From positions 3,061,501 through 3,125,500 of the forward strand of contig NZ_CP106753.1 in NCBI RefSeq assembly GCF_025642115.1: a DNA stretch of 64,000 nt, in the 5' to 3' direction. The DNA comes from Chitiniphilus purpureus. Lineage in GTDB: Bacteria > Pseudomonadota > Gammaproteobacteria > Burkholderiales > Chitinibacteraceae. Shown one piece after another: positions 47,170-56,039 of the stretch. A program made the position numbers and the translations under genes. How positions within the stretch are numbered: position 1 is the first letter of the stretch; the number at the start of each line of letters is the position of its first letter. A model generated the notes under the pieces. It was not told the origin of the DNA. It saw only the letters and a program-made list of their open reading frames with translations, and searched no databases.

Positions 47170-47796
47170 ATGAAGCTGATCACTTCGCTGACAAGTCCTT
47201 ACGGAAGAAAGGTTCGCATTGTGCTGCACGAAAAGCGCATCGAATGCCAGATCATCGTGGCCTCGCCCTGGGAGCAAAGCCATCTCGTCTGCGAGCACAA
47301 TCCTTTGGGCAAGGTGCCGGTGCTGCTCCTGGACGATGGCAAACCGCTGTACGACTCGCGCGTCATCGTCGAATACCTGGAGCATGTCTCACCGGTGGGC
47401 AAGCTGATTCCGGCCGACCACCGCCAGGCGATCCGCGCCAAGCGCTGGGAAGCACTGGCTGACGGCATCCTCGATGCCGCCACCGCCATCATGCAGGAGC
47501 GCAAACGGCCGGCCAAGCTGCAATCGGCCGACGCGATCGCACATAACCAGGGCAAGATCGAACGCGGATTGAGGCAGCTGTCGCATGAGCTGGGCGAACG
47601 CAAGTGGTGCCTGGGCGACAGCTTCTCGCTGGCCGACATCGCCGTCGGCTGCCTGCTGGGCTATCTTGCATTCCGTTTTTCCGAAGAGGACTGGGCCGCG
47701 GCGTATCCGAACCTGGCCGCGCTGCACGAACGACTGCAGGAGCGCCCCGCCTTTCTGGAAACCGTGCCGCGCGACGTGGCGGCGCTGCCGGCCTGA
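47170..47796 (+). CDS. Glutathione S-transferase, YibF-like
   Basis: A 208-residue protein with a thioredoxin-like N-terminal domain starting LITSLTSPYGRKVRIVLHEK, where the Ser of TSPYGRKV is in the glutathione-activating position. LGKVPVLLLDDG and LYDSRVIVEYLE form the glutathione site, and the helical C-terminal domain carries GDSFSLADIAVGCLLGYL. YibF-type enzymes use glutathione in detoxification or dethiolation; the substrate is unknown. The gene is convergent with the Rep helicase gene, 27 nt apart. Confidence 0.92.
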   Translation: MKLITSLTSPYGRKVRIVLHEKRIECQIIVASPWEQSHLVCEHNPLGKVPVLLLDDGKPLYDSRVIVEYLEHVSPVGKLIPADHRQAIRAKRWEALADGILDAATAIMQERKRPAKLQSADAIAHNQGKIERGLRQLSHELGERKWCLGDSFSLADIAVGCLLGYLAFRFSEEDWAAAYPNLAALHERLQERPAFLETVPRDVAALPA

Positions 47797-47823
47797 CGCG
47801 CCGCCGGCAGCAAGGCGGCCCCG

Positions 47824-49818
47824 TCAGCCCAGCTTGGCCATCAGCCCGGCCAGCATCGCGCGGCCTTCCTGCTTGGTCACGAGCGGCTCGGACTTCGCCC
47901 CGGCCAAGCGCCCGGATACCCGGATCTCCTCGGCCGGCAGCTCGCGCAGGAAACGGCTGGGCTGGGTGATCTGCCATTCGCCGGCGCGCTTGCGCTTGCC
48001 GCAGTAGGTGATGGTGAGCGAGCGCTGCGCGCGGGTGATGCCCACATACATCAGGCGGCGCTCCTCCTCGACCATGTTGCCTTCGATCGAATTGGCGTGC
48101 GGCAGGATGTCCTCCTCGCAGCCGATCAGGAACACGTGCGGGTATTCCAGCCCCTTGGACGCATGCAGCGTGGTGAGCCTGACCGCGTCCACCTCGGCCT
48201 CGTCGCGCCCTTCAAGCATGGTGATCAGCGCGATGTTCTGCACGATCTCGATCAGGCTGCGCCCTTTTTCCTGGCCCTGCTTGTCGACCCAGCCGACGAA
48301 GTCCTGCACATTCTTCCACTTGGTCTCGGCCGGGCGCGGCTCCTCGGTGTCGTAAAGCCAGGTCTCGTACCCGATCGCGGCCAGCAGTTCCTGCAGCAAC
48401 GCGCCGGCCGGCTCGGTGCGCGCGCGGTACTGCAGGTTGTTGATGAAACCGGCGAAGACCTTGAGCGGCTCGTACTGCTGCGGTTGCACCTGGTGGATGA
48501 AGCCTTCCTCGAACACCGCCGCAAACAGCGAGCAATGGCGCTCGGCCGCATAGGCACCCAGCCGTTCCAGCGTGACATTGCCTACGCCGCGCTTGGGCGT
48601 GGTCACCGCGCGGATGAAGGCTGGATCGTCGTTCTCGTTGGCCGCCAGGCGCAGGTAGGCCAGCACGTCCTTGATCTCGGCGCGCTCGAAAAAGCTCTGC
48701 CCGCCCGAGATCACATACGGAATGCGCTGGGTGCGCAACGCCGTCTCGATGATGCGCGCCTGGAAGTTGCTGCGATAGAGGACGGCGTAGTCCTTGAAGC
48801 CCGTGCCGGCCTCGAACTTGTGCGCCTGCAGCTTCATGCAGACCAGCTCGGCCTCGTGCTCCTCGTTCTTGGCCTCGATGATCTGCACCGGATCGCCGAT
48901 CCCGAGGTCGGACCACAGCGTCTTCTCAAAGAGCTTGGGGTTGTTGGCGATCACCGCATTGGCGCACTTGAGGATACGCGCCACCGAACGGTAGTTCTGC
49001 TCCAGCTTGATCACCTTGAGCCGCGGGAAATCCTGCTGCAGCAGCCGCAGGTTCTCCATGTCGGCACCGCGCCAGGCATAGATGCTCTGATCGTCGTCGC
49101 CCACTGCGGTGAACTGGCCGGAAACGCCGGTCAGGAGCTTGACCATCTGGTACTGGGTGGCGTTGGTGTCCTGGCATTCGTCGATCAACAGATAGCGCAG
49201 CCGCTGCTGCCACTTCCTGAGCACCTCCTCCCCGGCCTCGAACAGATCCACCGGCAGGCGGATCAGGTCGTCGAAATCCACGGCCTGGTAGGCGAGCAGT
49301 GTGTCCTGATAGGCACGGTACAGCCTGGCCAGGTGCAGCTCGCCCTCGGATGCGGCGCTGTGCAGGGCTGCATCCGGGCTGACGCGGTCATTCTTGAGCA
49401 GCGAAATGCGTGAGACGGTGGCACGCACCAGCGCCTTGTCGGTGGTGGCCAGCAGATCGGAGATGATCTTGGCGGCATCCGCCGAATCGAGGATGGAGAA
49501 CTGGGGCTTGTAGCCGATATGCCGCGCCTCTTCGCGCAGGATGCGCATCCCCAGGCTGTGGAAGGTGGACACCGTCAGCCCGCGCAGCCGGCCCGGGTCC
49601 ATCAGCGATGCCACCCGCTCCTGCATTTCACGCGCGGCCTTGTTGGTGAAGGTGATGGCGGCGATGTTGCGCGCATCCATCTGCGCCTGCTCGATCAGGT
49701 AGGCGATCTTCTGCGTGATCACCCGCGTCTTGCCCGAGCCTGCGCCGGCCAGCACGAGGCACGGTCCGTCCAGGTAACGCACGGCCGCCTGCTGCGGCGC
49801 ATTGAGGGTGTGGAGCAT
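47824..49818 (-). CDS. rep: ATP-dependent DNA helicase Rep (UvrD/PcrA superfamily)
   Basis: A 664-residue SF1A 3'-5' helicase. It starts NAPQQAAVRYLDGPCLVLAGAGSGKTR (motif Q and Walker A, split here only for display), then AAITFTNKAAREMQER (Ia), LIDECQDTNATQYQ (II), VGDDDQSIYAWRGAD (III), LEQNYRSVARIL (IV) and LTTLHASKGLEYPHVFL (V), VEEERRLMYVGITRAQ (VI). The length fits Rep (673 in E. coli) better than UvrD. Rep moves with the replisome and clears proteins from DNA. Confidence 0.94.
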   Translation of the reverse strand: MLHTLNAPQQAAVRYLDGPCLVLAGAGSGKTRVITQKIAYLIEQAQMDARNIAAITFTNKAAREMQERVASLMDPGRLRGLTVSTFHSLGMRILREEARHIGYKPQFSILDSADAAKIISDLLATTDKALVRATVSRISLLKNDRVSPDAALHSAASEGELHLARLYRAYQDTLLAYQAVDFDDLIRLPVDLFEAGEEVLRKWQQRLRYLLIDECQDTNATQYQMVKLLTGVSGQFTAVGDDDQSIYAWRGADMENLRLLQQDFPRLKVIKLEQNYRSVARILKCANAVIANNPKLFEKTLWSDLGIGDPVQIIEAKNEEHEAELVCMKLQAHKFEAGTGFKDYAVLYRSNFQARIIETALRTQRIPYVISGGQSFFERAEIKDVLAYLRLAANENDDPAFIRAVTTPKRGVGNVTLERLGAYAAERHCSLFAAVFEEGFIHQVQPQQYEPLKVFAGFINNLQYRARTEPAGALLQELLAAIGYETWLYDTEEPRPAETKWKNVQDFVGWVDKQGQEKGRSLIEIVQNIALITMLEGRDEAEVDAVRLTTLHASKGLEYPHVFLIGCEEDILPHANSIEGNMVEEERRLMYVGITRAQRSLTITYCGKRKRAGEWQITQPSRFLRELPAEEIRVSGRLAGAKSEPLVTKQEGRAMLAGLMAKLG

Positions 49819-50290
49819 TGGCAGATGGCGCGATGGAAGACGGCGGCCATTTTACCGCGACTGCCCCCCGCCCACGCCGCAATGTCGGCCCGCACGGCGG
49901 AAGGTGCGCCATCCTGGCCGGGGCGCCGGTTGTGCATCGTGCCGATGCCCCTTTCCCGGTGCGCCGGCCAATCCTGACCCTGTAAATACGGTCAATGCTC
50001 CGTTCATCATGCCAACGTGTTAGGCCGTCGCCCGCAGGTCGGAACGGGCCGGCTATTTTTCCACATTACCTGGGGAACACAGTGCAGCGGCCACAAGCAT
50101 CTGCAAGCAGGTGACACCTGGCCCGCGGCCACCGCCGCGGGCAACCGTGCCGACGCCTCACCGCCGCAGCACAAGGCAGGCACGACGGGAGCACGTCTGC
50201 CCGGTGGCGCAATGGCCGCCACCGCTGGCGGCGCGGCTCCGGATGATGCGCCCCGACTCCGATGACGGTCCGGCAAACAAGGGAGTAAGC
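49819..50290. other. 472-nt intergenic region between divergent rep and the BTAD regulator
   Basis: I find no convincing gene, repeat or clear promoter here. A shorter AT-richer patch around 50050-50090 could carry the regulator promoter, but no paired hexamers stand out. An open frame upstream of the regulator start is compositionally unlike coding DNA of this genome. An AAGGGAG ribosome site at 50279-50285 supports the ATG at 50291. Confidence 0.4.
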
Positions 50291-51229
50291 ATGGCAGCCT
50301 TGCTGCACCTGAACCTGTTTGGCTCGATGTCGATCCATCTCAACGGCCATCCAGCCCCCGCGCTGACGCTGGGCGGGCGCATGGCCAGCCTGCTCGCCTT
50401 CCTGGCGCTGGCCCGCGGGCGCTTCTTCAGCCGCAGCGAGCTGTGCGCCGTGCTGTGGGCCGACCGCGGCGACACCGTCAATCCCGGCGCATTCAACACC
50501 ACGTTGTGGCGACTGCGCCGGGCGCTGGAGCAGCCACCGTTGGCCCAGGGCAGTGTGATCGGCAGCGACGGGCGTGGCGGCATCGGTCTGTTGACCGGCG
50601 AGGCGCTGCTGCTGGACATCGAGGAATTCCAGCGCCTGACCGGACCGGGTCTCGCGCATCCGTTGGAGGCGCTGACCGAGGCCGATATCGCCGGCCTGCG
50701 CGCCGGCGTGGCGCTGTACAAGGCCGATATCCTGTGCGAGTTCAACGACGACTGGGCACTGCGCGAACGTGAAAAGCAGCGCCGCACCTATCTGAACGCG
50801 CATGGCCGGCTGATGAAGCTGGCCGCGCTCGGCGCCGACCATCCGGCCGGCATCCGCCATGCCCAGGCCATCCTCGATTGCGATCCGCTGCGTGAGGACA
50901 TCCACCGCGAGCTGATGCGGCTGTATGTGCTGGCAGGGCAGCGTGCGCTGGCGCTGCGGCAGTTCGAGTATTGCCGCGGCCTGCTCAAGCGTGAGCTGGC
51001 GATCCAGCCCATGCCCGAGACCGTGGCGCTGTACCAGCACATCAATGCCGGGGCGATCGGTACGGCCGTCGGCAGCAGCCCGATGCTCGGCGCGGCCCAG
51101 GCCAGCCTCGCCGCCGCCCTGCTGCCGTCCCGGGCACCCGACCCGCGCGACCAGATCGAAGCAGCCCGCCGCCTGCTCGCCGAAGCCGATGCGCAGTTGC
51201 AGCGTTCGCTGCGCCAGCTCGAATCCTGA
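50291..51229 (+). CDS. BTAD (SARP-like) transcriptional regulator
   Basis: A 312-residue regulator with an OmpR-type winged helix (residues 1-100: LNLFGSMSIHLNGHPAPAL, SLLAFLALARGRFFSRSEL, TLWRLRRALEQ) and a bacterial transcriptional activation domain of TPR-like helices (about 130-250: CDPLREDIHRELMRLYVLAG, ALRQFEYCRGLLKRELAIQP). The C-terminal 50 residues are Ala/Arg-rich. The BTAD helical repeat is intact. SARP-type proteins activate neighbouring clusters by binding phased direct repeats; such repeats occur downstream of this gene. It heads the unusual cluster and is separated from it by a hairpin. Confidence 0.88.
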   Translation: MAALLHLNLFGSMSIHLNGHPAPALTLGGRMASLLAFLALARGRFFSRSELCAVLWADRGDTVNPGAFNTTLWRLRRALEQPPLAQGSVIGSDGRGGIGLLTGEALLLDIEEFQRLTGPGLAHPLEALTEADIAGLRAGVALYKADILCEFNDDWALREREKQRRTYLNAHGRLMKLAALGADHPAGIRHAQAILDCDPLREDIHRELMRLYVLAGQRALALRQFEYCRGLLKRELAIQPMPETVALYQHINAGAIGTAVGSSPMLGAAQASLAAALLPSRAPDPRDQIEAARRLLAEADAQLQRSLRQLES

Positions 51230-51261
51230 CTCTCCCTCCCCCCACTCCCCGCTCCCGCCAC

Positions 51262-51300
51262 AGCCGCGCCGGGTTCCGCGCCAGCGGACCCGGCACGGCT
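51262..51300 (+). terminator. Hairpin after the BTAD regulator gene
   Basis: Long imperfect stem: AGCCG/CGGCT outside, GCCGGGTTCCGC/GCGGACCCGGC inside with one bulged base and a 4-nt loop; ATTTTCCTT follows 13 nt later. Likely ends the regulator transcript before the operon. Confidence 0.5.
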
Positions 51301-51330
51301 GCGGCCGCTGCGCATTTTCCTTACGGGTGC

Positions 51331-51348
51331 GTGATGGCGTTGTGATGA
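51331..51348 (+). promoter_or_regulatory. Phased heptamer direct repeat, candidate BTAD/SARP operator
   Basis: GTGATGG at 51331-51337 and GTGATGA at 51342-51348 are spaced with an 11-bp period (4-nt spacer), the arrangement bound by SARP regulators. The site lies 67 nt upstream of the first gene of the operon and 31 nt after the regulator hairpin. No convincing -10 box was found downstream. Confidence 0.45.
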
Positions 51349-51414
51349 CGCCGAGACAGCCCGGTGAGCGGCGCGGACGACACTGCAATCCGAACAGCGA
51401 GGAGTCTTGTGCGC

Positions 51415-51705
51415 ATGACGCTGCTGGAAGACCAGTCCGCCTCGTTCATCGTGCGGATCTGGCGCGAGCACGGGGAGACCGACAACGCCCCTGCCGAATG
51501 GCGCGGTTCGATCGAACACGTGCAGACCGGCCAGCGTGGCTTTTTCCGCGAGCTGCGCGCGATCGAGCGCTTCATGGCGCCGCTGTTGCAGCAGATCGGC
51601 ATCGACAGCACCCAGCGGTTCTGGGAGGCGATGTCGCCCGAGATGCCGCAGGAAGCGGGCAGCGCGCCCGATGACACGATGTCCGGAACACCCCCCGCCG
51701 CCTGA
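51415..51705 (+). CDS. Small conserved-type protein of unknown function (96 aa)
   Basis: A 96-residue cytoplasmic-type protein, preceded by an AGGAG site 10 nt upstream of the ATG (a GTG two codons earlier is an alternative). The core reads SFIVRIWREHGE, then EWRGSIEHVQTGQRGFFREL and ERFMAPLLQQIGID, a pattern I associate with small uncharacterised proteins in predatory and filamentous bacteria, but I cannot name a family. It looks like a compact beta-strand-plus-helix domain. It is the first gene of the operon after the BTAD regulator and might be a chaperone, adaptor or accessory regulator; this is only inference. Confidence 0.7.
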   Translation: MTLLEDQSASFIVRIWREHGETDNAPAEWRGSIEHVQTGQRGFFRELRAIERFMAPLLQQIGIDSTQRFWEAMSPEMPQEAGSAPDDTMSGTPPAA

Positions 51706-51744
51706 TGAGGCGTGCACCGGGACCGTGTGCCGGTAGGAGGATAC

Positions 51745-54700
51745 ATGCCACTCATCCGCGCCAATCGCGAATCGGTCGACGACCGCTTCAGCGTGCTGGG
51801 ATTCACCATCCGCACCGAAAGCCCGCTGTTCGAAGTGGGCATCGCCACCGATCCGGAGCTGTTCCGGCCCGAGCGGCGTGCACAGCGCAGCCGCAGCAAC
51901 TTCTATTCGAGCCGTGCCGGTGGCGGCGCGATCCGTGCGCGGCGTGGTGAGGCGGTCTACCTGGTGCCGGCGGATGTACTGGCCAATTTCGTCGGCCAGC
52001 CACGGCTGTACTTCGGGCTGGCGACCTATGCCGAAGGCGGCGGGGGCGGGGTGCCGGATGCCATCCAGGTGCCCGGCGCCGGCAACATGTACGTGAACAT
52101 CAGCGGTCTCACCGGCCGCGGCCTGCGCCGGCTGGTCAGCAGCGCGGCGCCCTCGTCCTACGGCCCGGTCAACGGCCACGATGCCAGCCTCGCCTGGGGC
52201 GGCGATGCACAGGCGCCCGCAGCACGGCACGACCCATCCCGCGCCGCCGAGGCCACGCCCCGGCCGGATGCCGGCCGGCCACCCGCGGCCGCGGACTACG
52301 ACGACGGCTTCGGTGTCTTCCCCAATCCCACGCCGGCGACGGCACCGGCCCCCACTGCGCAGGCACTGGCGCAACAACCCAAGGTACGGGTGACCGACCA
52401 GGCGCGCCGCCCGGTGCACGCCCCCTCGACCGGCGTACTCGGCCAGACCGAAGCCCGGCTCGCGCTGGCCGCGCTGACGGTGCTGCAACCACCGCTGATC
52501 GCGCTGGTCGGCGCACTGCGGCTGGTGGTGGACCGGTACAACGTCAGCATCGGGATCGGCCCCTCGGTCAGCGCGGGCCTGCTGGTGGGCGGCGGGCTGG
52601 GCGCCGGGCTGATCTTCGCCCCGGGCGGGAAGATCGGCTACTACGGCCAGTTCGATGTGCGCGCCGGTCTGATCGACAGCGCTTCGGCCGAATTGCAGAT
52701 CACCATCGTCAAGGGCGGCATTGAGGCGTTCGGCGGCATCAGCTTCGCGGTGGCGGTCGAGGTCGATCTGGCGGTCTCGGTCAGCGCCCAGGCGCTGTTC
52801 GACACCACGCCCAGCTTCCAGGGGGTGACCTTCGGCGCCGGTGCCGGGCTCGGCGTGGAACCGATCCAGGTGTTCATCGCCATGCAGGGCAGCGCCGCCT
52901 CGGTGCTGGGGCAATCGTTCGATGCGCCGGTCCATGCTGACGCCAACGCGGCGGACAGCGTGGCGCAGGCGCTGGCCATTCCGCTCGACCCAGGCCAGGG
53001 CGGACGCTCGATCGGGCTGGATGCGCTGCACGCGGGCGACCTGATCGTCTCGACCGCCCGCCATCCGGTGTCGTACCTGATCCGTGCCGGCACGCTGTCG
53101 GCGATCAGCCATACCCTGCTCTACATCGGCGGCGGCAAGGTGATCGAAGCGGTCGGCGATGGCGTGCGCGAAGTCAATCTGGGCGACGCGATCGGTGATG
53201 CCATCCTCGCGGTGGCCTACCGCGACCCGCGGGTGGATGCGGCCAAGGCGGCCGCCATCGTCGCCTACGCCAAGTCCCGGCTCGGCCAGCCGTACAACTA
53301 CGCCGGCGTGGCCTTCAGCGGCTACCGCACGCTCAACCCCGGCGGGGCGCTCATCATCGACCGCATCGCCAGGCTGGCCGGGCTGCAGGTGGGCCAGGCC
53401 AGTGCCTCGTACTGCTCCGAGCTGGTGTACGACGCCTTCAAGGCCGCCGGCGTGACGCTGCCGGGCGCACTGCCGGCGGAAAGCCGGCCCAGCGACGTGG
53501 TCGATCTGTTCGACGCCAAGAAGCTGGTCTATGTCGGCCATCTGATCGCACGCGACGAGATCCTGCTGCTGGGCATCGACGACAGCCATGCCCTGTCCGG
53601 CCAGTCATTCGCGGTGCATTGGACCACCGTGCCCTATTACCCGCAGACCAGCCGCAAATCCTGCTGGGCCGCCAGCGCGGCCATGGTGGTCGGCTGGCGC
53701 GACAACCGGCATATCTCGGACAAGGAGATCGCCGACGCGGTACTGGCGCTCGATGCCTACAGGACCGGGCTGTGGCCCAAGGATCGCCATCAGCTCGCCA
53801 ACGCATGGAACCTGGTGCCCGAGCCACCGGCCTCGTATGGCCTCGATCAATGGCGGGAATGGCTCGAACAGTACGGTCCGCTGTATATCGACATGACCTG
53901 GGATGAGCACGGCGGCGGGCATGCGCGCGTGCTGGTCGGCATGCAGAGCGACGGCGCGCCGGACGGCTCGGATACCTATATGTACCTGCACGACCCATGG
54001 CCGAGCACCGGCGGGCGGCTCAAGCTGACCTATGCGCAGTTCGTCGCGCTGTACGAAGGGCGCACCGGCAATTCGGGCGGGCAGCTGCAGTACCAGGTGC
54101 TGCACAGCGCCGCGCTGCCCACCCATGTCCATGCCAATACGGCCGCGCCGTTCGCGCTGGCGACCGCCGCACTGTCCGACCCCGCGCCGCAGCCGGCCGA
54201 GCCCGTCAGGCTGCCACCGCCGCCCGAGCCGCTGGTGCAGCAGCAACAGTTGGAGAGCCGGCCCTTGAGCGGCGGGGCGATCGAGATCGCCTCGGCGGTG
54301 GTCGGCGCGGTGATGGAACGTCTGGTGAACAACGAGGGCGACATCACCTGGGAACTGGATCAGCTGCGCGGCATGAAGCACCCCAACGATGCCGCACCCA
54401 ACCCGCTGCCGGCGGCGCACAACGGCCCCACCATCCGGCTGACCGACTGGCCCGCCTTCACCAACCACCTGGGCGATGAGATCAGTGCCGGCTTCGAGAT
54501 CAACTGGCAGTACAACGGACAATCGGTCGGCAATGTGCTGATCAGCAACGTGGCCACCAACGATGCGGTCGGCTGGGGCCTGTCGGTCAAGGCCAAGATC
54601 ATGGACGACAACATCGTCTACCCACGCGACAACCCGACCTTCGCCGCGCTCAAGGTGCGCTTCGAGTACCGCTTCACCCGCACCATCGGCAGCGACCTGA

Positions 54701-54771
54701 TCGCGATCCGCGACGTGCACCTGTTCGGCAACGGCCGCTACAACCTGTCCAGCCGCTGGGAACAATCCTGA
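51745..54771 (+). CDS. Large protein with two cysteine-peptidase domains (YiiX-type and papain-like C39/C70-type)
   Basis: A 1008-residue protein with a TAGGAGG site 4 nt before the ATG. Order: an N-terminal domain (1-140) unknown to me; an Ala/Pro-rich linker (140-230); a Gly-rich beta region (265-400); a YiiX-like permuted NlpC/P60 fold (425-600) with H456 in SAISHTLLYIG and C557 in ASYCSELVYD; and a papain-like domain (625-770) with C640 in SRKSCWAAS, H726 in GGGHARVLVG and D750 in YLHDPWP. Then a Pro/Gln linker and a C-terminal beta domain of about 120 residues. Both catalytic sets look intact. There is no signal peptide. Substrate unknown: peptides, isopeptides or lipids are possible. 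Confidence 0.85.
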   Translation: MPLIRANRESVDDRFSVLGFTIRTESPLFEVGIATDPELFRPERRAQRSRSNFYSSRAGGGAIRARRGEAVYLVPADVLANFVGQPRLYFGLATYAEGGGGGVPDAIQVPGAGNMYVNISGLTGRGLRRLVSSAAPSSYGPVNGHDASLAWGGDAQAPAARHDPSRAAEATPRPDAGRPPAAADYDDGFGVFPNPTPATAPAPTAQALAQQPKVRVTDQARRPVHAPSTGVLGQTEARLALAALTVLQPPLIALVGALRLVVDRYNVSIGIGPSVSAGLLVGGGLGAGLIFAPGGKIGYYGQFDVRAGLIDSASAELQITIVKGGIEAFGGISFAVAVEVDLAVSVSAQALFDTTPSFQGVTFGAGAGLGVEPIQVFIAMQGSAASVLGQSFDAPVHADANAADSVAQALAIPLDPGQGGRSIGLDALHAGDLIVSTARHPVSYLIRAGTLSAISHTLLYIGGGKVIEAVGDGVREVNLGDAIGDAILAVAYRDPRVDAAKAAAIVAYAKSRLGQPYNYAGVAFSGYRTLNPGGALIIDRIARLAGLQVGQASASYCSELVYDAFKAAGVTLPGALPAESRPSDVVDLFDAKKLVYVGHLIARDEILLLGIDDSHALSGQSFAVHWTTVPYYPQTSRKSCWAASAAMVVGWRDNRHISDKEIADAVLALDAYRTGLWPKDRHQLANAWNLVPEPPASYGLDQWREWLEQYGPLYIDMTWDEHGGGHARVLVGMQSDGAPDGSDTYMYLHDPWPSTGGRLKLTYAQFVALYEGRTGNSGGQLQYQVLHSAALPTHVHANTAAPFALATAALSDPAPQPAEPVRLPPPPEPLVQQQQLESRPLSGGAIEIASAVVGAVMERLVNNEGDITWELDQLRGMKHPNDAAPNPLPAAHNGPTIRLTDWPAFTNHLGDEISAGFEINWQYNGQSVGNVLISNVATNDAVGWGLSVKAKIMDDNIVYPRDNPTFAALKVRFEYRFTRTIGSDLIAIRDVHLFGNGRYNLSSRWEQS

Positions 54772-54795
54772 GGCGCGAGCGGATAGAGAACCGGT

Positions 54796-55785
54796 ATGGC
54801 CACCCCACTGCCCCCACCACCGCCCGTCATCGGCTACAGCGAAGGCCTCGCCGTGCGGCCGCTGCCGGGCATGCCCGGCACCGCCACACAACCGGCAGCG
54901 CCCGCCGCCGCACCGGTGCCCGCCCCGGCGCCCAAGCCGGCGGCGACCGAGACACTGGCGCAGCGCACCGGCGCACTGGTCAACGAGGTGGATTTCCCGG
55001 GGTTCGTGTCGCAGTTGGTCAACGGCACCTTCGACGCCATCGTCGACGCGTCTATCCGGCAGATGGAGAGCTACGCCAGCCTGGTCGCCGCGGTGGCCAA
55101 GACGGTGGACCAGTTCACCGAGGAGAACGTCACCCCCAACCAGGCCCGCGATTGGCTGGCCCAGCGCCATCCGGGCGAGGTGACGCTGCAGTTGCCCACC
55201 CCCGAGCAGCCCGAGCCGCGACTGGTGCCGCGCGCGGAAGGATTGATGCCGGCGTGGCTGGCCGATTACGGCATCCAGAACGAGGAATTGACCAGCGAAC
55301 TGCTGGAGACGCAGGTGCTGCCGCAGGTGCGGCTCAAGGTCGGCGGCGAGCGCCAGCAGCTGCTGGCGGCGATGGTCACGCTGGGATTGAACCGCGTGGC
55401 GGTGAAGGATGGCTCGATCACCGCCAAGGTGATGTTCCGCGCCGCCGCATCCGACGTGGCCAAGGTCGGCTACGCCGCCGGCAGCGATCCGGCGCAGCAG
55501 GCGCAGGGCTGGGGCCAGCGCGGCAGCCAGACCTACGCCACCGGCAACACCATGGTGTCGACGCTGGCGGTGAACGCGCAGAACGACACCAACCTGCGTG
55601 CCGACCTCTTTGGCGAGGTGCGGCTCAACTTCGTCAGCGAGACGCTGCCGCTGGACAAGCTGGCGGACATGGCCAGGATCGCACTGGTGCAGCGCAACCT
55701 GCCGGGCATGCAGCAGCAGGCGCCGGCGCCTGCCGCTGCCGTCCCGCCCGCGCCGGCAGCGCCTGACCAGGGTGGAGGTGCGTGA
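54796..55785 (+). CDS. Paralogue 1 of an unnamed family in this cluster
   Basis: A 329-residue protein without signal peptide or membrane helix. A Pro/Ala-rich N-terminus (1-60) precedes the family core (about 65-128): VDFPGFVSQLVNGTFDAIV, then SIRQMESYASLVAAVAKTVD and NQARDWLAQRHPGE. A second conserved block reads RQQLLAAMVTLGLNRVAVKDG, and GEVRLNFVSETLPLDKLA lies near the end. The same blocks recur in the genes at 61565 and 62855. Its TGA overlaps the next ATG by one base. No family name or activity is known to me. Confidence 0.75.
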   Translation: MATPLPPPPPVIGYSEGLAVRPLPGMPGTATQPAAPAAAPVPAPAPKPAATETLAQRTGALVNEVDFPGFVSQLVNGTFDAIVDASIRQMESYASLVAAVAKTVDQFTEENVTPNQARDWLAQRHPGEVTLQLPTPEQPEPRLVPRAEGLMPAWLADYGIQNEELTSELLETQVLPQVRLKVGGERQQLLAAMVTLGLNRVAVKDGSITAKVMFRAAASDVAKVGYAAGSDPAQQAQGWGQRGSQTYATGNTMVSTLAVNAQNDTNLRADLFGEVRLNFVSETLPLDKLADMARIALVQRNLPGMQQQAPAPAAAVPPAPAAPDQGGGA

Positions 55786-56039
55786 TGCTGCGCGACCTTG
55801 CCGACGTGCTGCTCGACCTGCATGAGGGCATGACCGCCGCCAGCCAACGCTGGCACACCGGCGTGCGCCTTGTCGATGCGCAGATGGCGTTGCCGATGGA
55901 GGTGCGTGCGGTGTTCCGCGATGGCGGCGTGGTGCTGCAGGCCGACGTGTTGCGCAATCTGGCGGATGCCGGATGGTTGGCGCAACCGTCGCGGCTGACG
56001 CTCACCTGGTCCGAAACCCCGGTGGAGACGCTGCCATGA
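55785..56039 (+). CDS. Small protein of unknown function (84 aa)
   Basis: An 84-residue protein with a GGAGG site (55774-55778) 6 nt before the ATG. It has a helical N-terminal half (LADVLLDLHEGMTAASQRWH) and a mixed strand/helix end (VFRDGGVVLQADVLRNLADA). No motif is recognised. Overlaps at both ends (TGATG and ATGA) indicate translational coupling and therefore a stoichiometric or functional link to its neighbours. Confidence 0.75.
   Translation: MLRDLADVLLDLHEGMTAASQRWHTGVRLVDAQMALPMEVRAVFRDGGVVLQADVLRNLADAGWLAQPSRLTLTWSETPVETLP

Noticed and set aside
50788..53589. 933-codon minus-strand frame over the BTAD and cysteine-peptidase genes
   Set aside because: Antisense shadow of well-supported genes, no recognisable motifs.
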